From NCBI GenBank assembly GCA_964347945.1, contig CAYGAW010000095.1, positions 1-11,734 of the forward strand: DNA of 11,734 nucleotides. Direction: 5' to 3'. The notes beneath the pieces were generated by a model, which had not been told where the DNA came from, searched no databases, and was given only the letters and a program-made list of their open reading frames with translations. Of this stretch, positions 6,203 to 11,734 are shown piece by piece. The stretch's first letter is position 1. Each line of letters opens with the position of its first letter. Origin of the DNA: CAYGAW01 sp964347945 (lineage in GTDB: Bacteria > Chloroflexota > Anaerolineae > UBA7937 > B3-Chlor). A program made the translations under genes and the position numbers.

Positions 6203-7060
6203 CTATGTCTTCAGGTTCTCGGATTGAAGTCTGCGCTCGCCGTATACCTCCAGCGTTTCGCTGAGCTGAGCGTCAGGAAGTTCCGATCGCTTTCTCCAGA
6301 AGATGTAGCCCAGGATGAGTACCGAAAGCAGAACGCCCAACCCAAAATCATCGACTACATACCGGGTGACGCCGGTGTCCGTCGTCATGTCCAGGAAGAT
6401 TTGTTGAATGAACAGGTTATGGGCGCCGTGCCACAGCACTGCCGGCCAGATACTGCCCGATTTGAGCCTGAGCCAGGCGACGAAGAAACTCATACCCATG
6501 ACGCCCATGGTGAGGGTGAAAAGGTCGAACCACACCGACGCCCCGCTGCTGTAGTCAGCGAAGATGACGGCGGGATAATGCCAGACTGCCCAGATGATTC
6601 CACTCGCCAGAGCAGTCCTGGTGAACGTGGTGATTTTGGCCACCTCCGGCACCAAGAACCCCCGCCATCCGATCTCCTCGCCCAAAGCCGCCCAGCAAGC
6701 CACAACGAACCCCACGGTCGCGAACACAAGCAGCCGCACGGGAGACTGCATGCGGAACCTGCCTAGTCCTGTCACCCACGCCGTGCCGTGGATCACCACA
6801 GCATACAGCAGTGGAATGACAGCGCCCAACAGCAGATATCTGGCCCTTCCGGGACGCCAGCCGAATTCCCGCAGGCTTTCCCGGAACAGCAACTGAGTGA
6901 GAATCGCCGCCATGGCGGGGGTCCACATCCACCACAGCGCGACGCTCCGAGCCGTTCCCGTGCGAATCATGACGTAGTAGGAGATGGAGCTGATGGCGAA
7001 GGTCAACAGCACAAAGGTGACGATTTTCTTCTGAGTTCTCATTGACCGCGTCATTCCCAT
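6203..7060 (-). CDS. CPBP family intramembrane metalloprotease (second copy)
   Basis: A 285-residue polytopic membrane protein with the full CPBP motif set: GEEIGWRGFLVP (Glu 128, Glu 129, Arg 133), WAVWHYP (His 161) and LWHGAHNLF (His 211, Asn 215). The HxxxN form of the last motif is the common bacterial one, unlike the HxxxD of the copy at 3676-4344. About eight hydrophobic segments are visible, with a charged cytoplasmic tail of about 30 residues at the C-terminus. The two CPBP proteins of this window share little outside the motifs, so they are not a recent duplication. ATG 7060 is used here; ATGs at 7054 and 7042 are alternatives, and none has a strong ribosome binding site. The gene follows the GyrI-like fusion gene by 58 bases and is likely co-transcribed with it. 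Confidence 0.93.
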   Translation of the reverse strand: MGMTRSMRTQKKIVTFVLLTFAISSISYYVMIRTGTARSVALWWMWTPAMAAILTQLLFRESLREFGWRPGRARYLLLGAVIPLLYAVVIHGTAWVTGLGRFRMQSPVRLLVFATVGFVVACWAALGEEIGWRGFLVPEVAKITTFTRTALASGIIWAVWHYPAVIFADYSSGASVWFDLFTLTMGVMGMSFFVAWLRLKSGSIWPAVLWHGAHNLFIQQIFLDMTTDTGVTRYVVDDFGLGVLLSVLILGYIFWRKRSELPDAQLSETLEVYGERRLQSENLKT

Positions 7061-7118
7061 AGCTCGGCCAATCGCCTTTCAGACACTATGTCCATACCCT
7101 CTTCTAGCATCCATCGGG

Positions 7119-8153
7119 CTAGGAGGGGAGATGAATGGCGAACTGGCAAGTATCATCCCCTGCCGTAAGTGACTTGAGGATGTCAACCCGCACAGGTTTG
7201 TCGAGAATGCCTTCCCATATCTGCCTATACCAACCAGCTCCACAGAGGCAAAACGTTGCAGGTATCTGGTCCAGACTACCGCGTGCTATGGCGCAGTGGC
7301 AGTAGTGCATCCTCCTCTCGGCTTCGTCCGTCGCCGCCTCGCACCCGTCAGGATTCCGTGGAACCTTGGTTACGTAGATAACATCGCCTTCCCTCACCGG
7401 CCCTTCGTACCACGCGGGATCCTCACGCATCGCCTCCAGGACTTCGTCTATGTCCCTGTTTCGTTGGTAGACGGCCTTCACCCTTTCAATGCGCCTTGGA
7501 GAGAAAATGTGAGCACACCGGGAGAGTATCTCGAACTTCTGCTCCTCATCAGCCACTTCGTCGAGCCTCCCCATTGCACCTTTGACCCAATTGGCTCTCT
7601 CACCTGCGCTTGACTCCAGCGTAATCTCGTCACTGCCTCTCGCGACTTCGTTCCTTGCGTCCTCGGCGAGAACCGTCTTTAGATTCTTGGCTAGCCTCTC
7701 TTGCCAGTTGACGAAGAAGACCTGTATCTCTGTCACATTCTCTTCGGGACTATGGGGATTGAATTCCAGATAGATCTCCCGGCTAGTGTTCTCGGCATTC
7801 ACCCCATGCTCCACGAGACGACGACCCATCTCGCGATAGCTCTCTATCAAGTTGTCATGCGACCCATGATGGAGCATGGCAAAGACTTCTCCGCCTTCGA
7901 GCATTCTGCTCTCGACCTCGGCGGTCTCCACGGGACGGGTCACTGGAAAACAAGCCTCCGTGTCAAGACCTTCGAGACCGGTGTCCCAGTAGTAGACGGC
8001 GAATGCAGGACCAGCGATGTATTCCTCACATTGCCCTCTCAGTTCCTCCAGTCTGGCGGCCAACTCCTCTCTCTCCTGCATCTGGAAACGAAGAGAGGCG
8101 ACGAGCATATCGTCCAGCCACTTGTGGGTCATCCCCGATTCCTCAAAAGACAC
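7119..8153 (-). CDS. GyrI-like effector-binding domain fused to a cysteine-rich C-terminal domain
   Basis: A 344-residue soluble protein with two parts. Residues about 8-150 look like a GyrI-like (AraC/MerR effector-binding) domain: strand MLVASLRF, helix EREELAARLEELRGQ, FAVYYWDTG, ACFPVTRPV, the second half VFAMLHHGSHDNLIESYREM, and the closing EIYLEFNP...TEIQVFF. No DNA-binding region precedes it. After a helical linker (150-190), residues about 190-344 carry conserved-looking cysteines: Cys 213, Cys 271, CHC at 285-287, CLC at 302-304 followed by GAGWYRQIWEGILDKPVRV, and Cys 336 near the end. I recall similar uncharacterised Cys-rich domains (possibly DUF6144) but cannot verify this. The protein probably binds a hydrophobic or cationic small molecule and perhaps a metal. 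GTG 8153 follows a GGGAGGGAG sequence; ATG 8132 is the alternative. The gene starts 46 bases after the M29-like lipoprotein stop, which suggests one operon. Confidence 0.75.
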   Translation of the reverse strand: MSFEESGMTHKWLDDMLVASLRFQMQEREELAARLEELRGQCEEYIAGPAFAVYYWDTGLEGLDTEACFPVTRPVETAEVESRMLEGGEVFAMLHHGSHDNLIESYREMGRRLVEHGVNAENTSREIYLEFNPHSPEENVTEIQVFFVNWQERLAKNLKTVLAEDARNEVARGSDEITLESSAGERANWVKGAMGRLDEVADEEQKFEILSRCAHIFSPRRIERVKAVYQRNRDIDEVLEAMREDPAWYEGPVREGDVIYVTKVPRNPDGCEAATDEAERRMHYCHCAIARGSLDQIPATFCLCGAGWYRQIWEGILDKPVRVDILKSLTAGDDTCQFAIHLPS

Positions 8154-8199
8154 TTCTCTCCCTCCCTATCGCCGTCTTGGTGCTTCCTTTCCAAGATTC

Positions 8200-9417
8200 C
8201 TAGAATACGGCGTATTGACCGTCCTTGATGATCTCCTCACTGGTGCCGTCCTCGTATTCCAGCAGCAGACTCGTGATCTCAATAGCTCCGCCTTTGGGGT
8301 AGACCCAATCCCGGTGCTCAATATGACTGGGGTCACTGAAATCCTCGGGGCCCACGGTTCCTCCAATGTGGCCACTCAGCCCAAAGGCCCAGTGCATGCC
8401 CATCACCTTCTCGTCCTCCAGGACGTTCCCGGTGACAACGGCCTTGTCGTTACAGCCCAGGCCCAACTCGGCAACGTTGCGGAGCGCATCGTCCATGGCC
8501 AGGTGATCCCGCGCCTCATCCGCCTCTGGGCTGTCGCCAATCACCTCGACGATGCGGTTCTCCTCCACCCTGGCCAACACTAACTCATCACCAAGCATCA
8601 CAGGGATCGTGCCTTGCGTCCGGCTGGGCTCACCTTCCAGCTCGCCCTCGTAGGGGGCGATGTAGGCCTCACCGCTGGGCAGATTGATCACGCGCGCGCC
8701 CTCTTTGTCGGCGTGAAGCTGTCCGTCGTCCGCGTGAGCCTCGCGATACCGCAGGTCGAAGTACATCTCATGTCCTGTGGAGAAGACCACACTGGCGCCC
8801 TCAGCCTGGTCGAGCTTCGCTCTCAGAATCTGGGCCTTGCGAGCCACCTCGGCATAATCGGCTGCCAAGGCTGTTTGCTCCATGCCCCTGCTGACCATTG
8901 GCATACTGGCGGCCCGCATGTTCGGGAACCGCTCGGTATACTCTACCAGCGGCGCCGTAGCTGAGAACTCGGTGAGAGCGACGACAATGTTCGTGTCAGC
9001 CAAGATCTCCTCCAGACGAATCGGCTGACCGTCCATGTCCCCCTCCTCCGGCAAGGGCCCACTGTGAGCGCCCGTAGCCCGATAGGTGAGGAGAGGATGA
9101 ACACTGATTCCTGGCTCGCCCTCTAGACCCTTGAAGGCCGAGTGCCACTCCGACGCCATTTCCCGCCGCTCGCTCCATCCTTCATAGTCGGCCAACTCTC
9201 CATGGGGCAGATCCGTCATCACCAGGACCTTTTCTCCTGGCTGGGGGTCGAACACGTCGATCAATAGCTTCTCCAAGTCGAAAGACGGTGGCTGCGGTGC
9301 CGGAGTTGGCGTCGGCGGCACCGAAGTCGGCGCTGGCGACGTGGCAGGCGTACCGCACGCTGCCAGCCCCACCACGATGGTCAGCAAAACCAACAACGTA
9401 GGGACCTTGAATCTCAC
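8200..9417 (-). CDS. Lipoprotein with M29-aminopeptidase-like domain
   Basis: A 405-residue protein. From GTG 9417 it begins with a textbook lipoprotein signal (MRFKVPTLLVLLTIVVG) and lipobox LAAC (Cys 21), followed by a Pro/Thr-rich linker (22-43). The rest resembles M29 (AmpS/AmpT-type) metallo-aminopeptidases: LEKLLIDVFDPQPGEKVLV near the N-terminus, NLPSGEAYIAP (Glu 250), AELGLGCN (Glu 317), GNVLEDEKVMGMHWAFG (His 342) and HRDWV (His 368, Asp 370). These residues follow the order of the family's two-metal ligands. Known M29 enzymes are cytoplasmic, so export as a lipoprotein is odd. The first third is less typical and may not form the usual substrate-binding subdomain. Start choice: an ATG at 9435 lacks a ribosome binding site, while GTG 9417 has AGGAG 10 bases upstream and places the signal peptide at the very N-terminus. 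The gene is followed closely by the GyrI-like fusion gene. Confidence 0.82.
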   Translation of the reverse strand: MRFKVPTLLVLLTIVVGLAACGTPATSPAPTSVPPTPTPAPQPPSFDLEKLLIDVFDPQPGEKVLVMTDLPHGELADYEGWSERREMASEWHSAFKGLEGEPGISVHPLLTYRATGAHSGPLPEEGDMDGQPIRLEEILADTNIVVALTEFSATAPLVEYTERFPNMRAASMPMVSRGMEQTALAADYAEVARKAQILRAKLDQAEGASVVFSTGHEMYFDLRYREAHADDGQLHADKEGARVINLPSGEAYIAPYEGELEGEPSRTQGTIPVMLGDELVLARVEENRIVEVIGDSPEADEARDHLAMDDALRNVAELGLGCNDKAVVTGNVLEDEKVMGMHWAFGLSGHIGGTVGPEDFSDPSHIEHRDWVYPKGGAIEITSLLLEYEDGTSEEIIKDGQYAVF

Positions 9418-9427
9418 TGCTTCTTCA

Positions 9428-9432
9428 CTCCT
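9428..9432 (-). promoter_or_regulatory. Ribosome binding site supporting GTG start of the M29-like lipoprotein
   Basis: AGGAG on the minus strand lies 10 bases before GTG 9417. Spacing is slightly long, but no alternative start has a better site, and this start gives a normal signal peptide. A hairpin (GGTGTG/CACACC, 9-base loop, 9444-9464) lies just upstream and might influence access. Confidence 0.45.
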
Positions 9433-9589
9433 CATCCGCTGGCGGTGTGAGTTTCTCGCACACCACATGTTCTCTGCTGCTCCTCAAGCCCGCGACGGAG
9501 TGTCCCCGCAGCACTGTTCACGGGCCAAGCGGCGGCCTCTCCTGCATCCTTCGGTAGACTTCTTGTAACCGCTCTTGTCCCAGTCTGGC

Positions 9590-10207
9590 TCACTCCTTTA
9601 ATGTCAATGTAAGAGTGCATTTGTCTGCCCATCCGAATCCGTATCCAAAATAAGGGAACCCCCATTTCCTGTGTCTGCGAACATCAGTCGTAGACAAGTC
9701 GGCTTTCAATTGCCCCCCACACTCACCGGACATCTCTTGTGTCCATCCAAATCCATACCCAAAATAGGGGAAGCCCCATTTCTTCTCCAAGCCGACTTTC
9801 TTGGCCGTCAAGACAATCTCATTTCCTCCCGCATCTCCCCGCATACTCTTCGCCCACCCAAATCCATATCCAATGTAGGGAAAGGTCCATTTCCTGCCCC
9901 TCCCGACTTCGGTGGTCACCAAGTCAACCAGGATGCCGTTACAGGTCCCCTGTATTCTCTTGGCCCATGCACGTCCATATCCTAAGTAGGGGATCCTCCA
10001 TTTCCTCTCTTTTCCAACTTCGATGGTCGACAGATCGATCCTCAGTTGACCACCGTTTTCTCTCACCAGGTCGACAAGTGCTTCATAGGGAATTGGCTCA
10101 TGTGCGCCACCAGGATCAGACGGTGCTTCCTCCACCAAGGGAGTCTTGCAGCCAGGACACTTCCCGGTCCACCCCACAAACTCACACCCGCATTCAGGAC
10201 AAAACAT
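9590..10207 (-). CDS. Zinc-ribbon protein with four tandem aromatic repeats, unrecognised family
   Basis: A 205-residue protein. It starts with a compact zinc ribbon: Cys 3, Cys 6, Cys 17 and Cys 20 (CPEC...CPGC), followed by TPLVEE, a pattern common in short bacterial zinc-ribbon proteins. After a linker (26-50) come four repeats at about 52-88, 89-125, 126-162 and 163-200, with the core Lys-Trp-x-x-Pro-Tyr-x-Gly-Tyr-Gly-x-x-Trp (for example KWGFPYFGYGFGW). The Lys-Trp pairs fall at 69, 106, 143 and 181. Each repeat is preceded by a hydrophobic/acidic strand such as VDLVTTEVG, so a beta-rich fold is likely. There is no signal peptide or membrane segment. I do not recognise the repeat family; similar stand-alone proteins may exist in Chloroflexota, but I cannot check. 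ATG 10207 follows GGAAGGAAAGG closely. The neighbours are an ABC permease 159 bases upstream and the M29-like lipoprotein 172 bases downstream. No function is assigned. Confidence 0.82.
   Translation of the reverse strand: MFCPECGCEFVGWTGKCPGCKTPLVEEAPSDPGGAHEPIPYEALVDLVRENGGQLRIDLSTIEVGKERKWRIPYLGYGRAWAKRIQGTCNGILVDLVTTEVGRGRKWTFPYIGYGFGWAKSMRGDAGGNEIVLTAKKVGLEKKWGFPYFGYGFGWTQEMSGECGGQLKADLSTTDVRRHRKWGFPYFGYGFGWADKCTLTLTLKE
9593..10054 (-). repeat. Four tandem ~111-base coding repeats
   Basis: The repeats of the zinc-ribbon gene occupy roughly 9944-10054, 9833-9943, 9722-9832 and 9593-9721. Similarity is visible at base level around the core (CCAAATCCATA... CCATTTC read on the plus strand recurs in each unit). 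The last two units encode the identical stretch KWGFPYFGYGFGW, which points to the most recent duplication there. The first unit is the most diverged (KWRIPYLGYGRAW). Confidence 0.8.
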
Positions 10208-10366
10208 CCTTTCCTTCCTTCAACCACTGCTTACGTCGATTGCTCCTTACGGGTTGCGCCTCGTCTGCCCCGTTCGAGAAGCACCCTCGACACGCCCATA
10301 GCGGACGAGAGCTTCATCTTCATCAGTGTCGTGTCGTCTTACTGTCGTCGATCTTGAGGACACACT
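10208..10366. other. Intergenic gap between permease and zinc-ribbon gene, no clear signal
   Basis: These 159 bases hold no coding region I can support. No strong promoter or stem followed by a T-run is visible on the minus strand; only the purine-rich ribosome binding site next to 10207 is evident. Whether transcription of the zinc-ribbon gene continues from the ABC permeases cannot be decided by eye. Confidence 0.4.
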
Positions 10367-11641
10367 CTATGCTCGCCCCAGAAGCGCACCGTAGAAACGC
10401 TTCACGCTGAAAGACTGCCCGGAAAGCAGGTTCTGGGCGTGGAACATCCGCGCCACGGCGCGCACAACGAGGATGGCCGTAACCACCAACAGCGCTGCCG
10501 CCAGCAGCGGCTGCCACACCGGCACACCGCCGCCGGTCAAGCGCATCATCATCATCGTCGGAGAGGTCAGTGGAAATAGGCTTAATCCGGTAGCAAGCCT
10601 GCCATGAGGATCCTCAAGCAGGAACAGCCCCAACAGGTAGCCCACAAAGATCGGCATCATGACCACCCACGTGGCCTGGGTGGTCTCCTTCAGCTTGGGC
10701 ACCAGGGCTCCCGCACCCGCCATCAGGCTGGCGTACACAGCGTAGCCGAGGAGGAAGAACACTAACCCCCATACCAGCAACGCGGGTGGGATTTGGAAGC
10801 CTGCTGCCAGGTTGAACGTCTGTCCACCCATGCGTAGCAAGACATACACGGTGCCTATCCAGGCTGTCATCTGGAGTAGAGCCGCGATCCCTAGCCCGGT
10901 GATCTTGCCCATCAGCATCTGACGGGGGCTGATAGACAGCATCAGGATCTCCATCACACGGTTTTCCTTCTCCTCGCTGATGTTCCTCAGCAGCAAGCTC
11001 GATCCTGTCGTGATGAACGCGTAAAAGAGAACCAGCATGATCATGGGCATGTAGCGTATCAACAGGTTTGACTCGCACGCCATACCGGGTGTTGAACAAC
11101 CTTCATCTGCCTCGGAGCCAAGCTGCGACTCTGCAGCCAGATTCGTGACCTCCAGGCTCACCGGGTTCCAGACCCGGTCGGCCAGCTCGACATCGCCACC
11201 CAGTACGTTGATCAGCAGCGTCCGGCGCATCGCGCAGTCTCGAACATGGGCCGAGAACGGGCTGGGCTTCGGATGAACGTACAGCAACTCGCCCGTTTCC
11301 ACGTAGTCTTGCGGGACAACATAGTAAGCGGCGATCTCGCCTGCCTCCAACGCTTGTTGAGCCTGCTCCTCCTCGTCGTAGGCGAGCAGATAGCCAGCTG
11401 GAATACCGTCGGGGATGGCACTGATCAAGCCAGCATGATCAACGTAGCCCTCCACCTCAAGCTGTGACGTGTCCAGTGTTTCGGACGGCACGTCGCTTGC
11501 AGCGTGGCCGCCTTTGAAGATGGCAAAGCCTGCGAAGACCAGCACAGCTAGGAGCGGGATACCGAAGGCCACTAACAAGTACGATCGGCGCGTTAGGGTT
11601 GAGACTAGTTCGTGACGCAGGACCAAGTATATCTTTCTCAT
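10367..11641 (-). CDS. ABC-2 type transporter permease (NatB/YhaP-like)
   Basis: A 424-residue integral membrane subunit of an ABC exporter. Topology is typical of the large ABC-2 permease class: a first membrane helix (about 20-42), a large extracytoplasmic domain (about 45-190), then five C-terminal helices from about 195 to 396. The coupling segment NISEEKENRVMEILMLSISPRQML (split about 220-243) is the family hallmark that contacts the ATPase. The extracytoplasmic domain has three cysteines (about 136, 182, 188). Characterised relatives export sodium, antibiotics or peptides; the substrate here is unknown. ATG 11641 is chosen because it overlaps the stop of the upstream gene (ATGA), which implies translational coupling. 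The ATPase subunit is not in the window and would be expected to the right of 11734. Confidence 0.92.
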   Translation of the reverse strand: MRKIYLVLRHELVSTLTRRSYLLVAFGIPLLAVLVFAGFAIFKGGHAASDVPSETLDTSQLEVEGYVDHAGLISAIPDGIPAGYLLAYDEEEQAQQALEAGEIAAYYVVPQDYVETGELLYVHPKPSPFSAHVRDCAMRRTLLINVLGGDVELADRVWNPVSLEVTNLAAESQLGSEADEGCSTPGMACESNLLIRYMPMIMLVLFYAFITTGSSLLLRNISEEKENRVMEILMLSISPRQMLMGKITGLGIAALLQMTAWIGTVYVLLRMGGQTFNLAAGFQIPPALLVWGLVFFLLGYAVYASLMAGAGALVPKLKETTQATWVVMMPIFVGYLLGLFLLEDPHGRLATGLSLFPLTSPTMMMMRLTGGGVPVWQPLLAAALLVVTAILVVRAVARMFHAQNLLSGQSFSVKRFYGALLGRA

Positions 11642-11734
11642 GACCAACTGCTTCCCGTAGTCGCTGCTCTTTCTCTCCTCAAGATCTCCCCGATCCTCAG
11701 GCGCTGGCCGTAGCGCAGCATCCCCAGGCGGAAG
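11638..11734 (-). CDS. C-terminal end of an upstream gene, probably another ABC-2 permease
   Basis: The last 31 codons of a gene run in from the right edge and end at TGA 11638-11640, inside the start codon of the next permease. The visible tail (FRLGMLRYGQRLRIGEIL, then a basic/Ser-rich end) resembles the cytoplasmic C-terminus that follows the last helix in ABC-2 permeases. The downstream protein has a comparable tail (MFHAQNLLSGQSFSVKRFYG) in the same place. I therefore infer a paired permease, but too little is visible for certainty. Confidence 0.55.
   Translation of the reverse strand, partial: FRLGMLRYGQRLRIGEILRRERAATTGSSWS

Noticed and set aside
8017..8583. Plus-strand open frame of 188 codons
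   Set aside because: Antisense to the GyrI-like fusion and the M29-like gene, with no ribosome binding site or recognisable domain.
9739..10410. Plus-strand open frame of 223 codons
   Set aside because: Antisense to the zinc-ribbon repeat gene; its Ser/Pro/Arg-rich product mirrors the coding repeats.
1..11734. CRISPR array, tRNA, rRNA, insertion sequence or known defence module
   Set aside because: No regularly spaced direct repeats with unique spacers, no cloverleaf-like sequence, and no transposase, integrase, nuclease or toxin motifs were found; the tandem repeats present are inside coding regions.

Overview
The window looks like part of a chromosome from an uncultured bacterium of the Chloroflexota (Anaerolineae- or Dehalococcoidia-like). 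This is inferred from three things: two exported lipoproteins with an Ala-Ala-Cys lipobox followed at once by a Pro/Thr-rich linker, the mix of gene families, and moderately high GC. No rRNA, tRNA or marker gene confirms it. All thirteen coding regions I can support lie on the minus strand, so transcription runs from right to left. No stretch without a gene exceeds 300 bases; the longest is 5205-5472 (268 bases).

Right end (9590-11734). Two ABC-2 type permeases lie in tandem. The upstream one shows only its last ~31 codons, and its stop overlaps the start of the second (ATGA), so the pair is probably translationally coupled. The next gene encodes an unrecognised protein with an N-terminal zinc ribbon and four tandem aromatic repeats of about 37 residues.

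Middle right (6203-9417). A closely spaced trio: an M29-aminopeptidase-like protein that carries a lipoprotein signal, a fusion of a GyrI-like effector-binding domain to a cysteine-rich C-terminal domain, and a CPBP (CAAX protease-like) membrane protein.

Centre (3676-6108). An MgtC/SapB family membrane protein, then a 268-base gap rich in inverted repeats, then an ICMT-like membrane methyltransferase next to a second CPBP protease.

Left (624-3510). A probable three-gene operon: a RibD-C/DHFR-like reductase, a secreted TAP-family serine hydrolase lipoprotein and a PPOX-fold flavoprotein. It has the clearest promoter of the window, whose spacer is filled by two overlapping palindromes that look like an operator. 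The left edge holds the N-terminal part of another multi-spanning membrane protein.

The genes do not form one recognisable pathway. The theme is membrane and envelope functions plus small-molecule-binding proteins. I see no known defence system, CRISPR array, transposon or phage module. The best candidates for undescribed biology are the zinc-ribbon repeat protein, the GyrI-like/Cys-rich fusion, the exported M29-like lipoprotein and the operator of the left operon.
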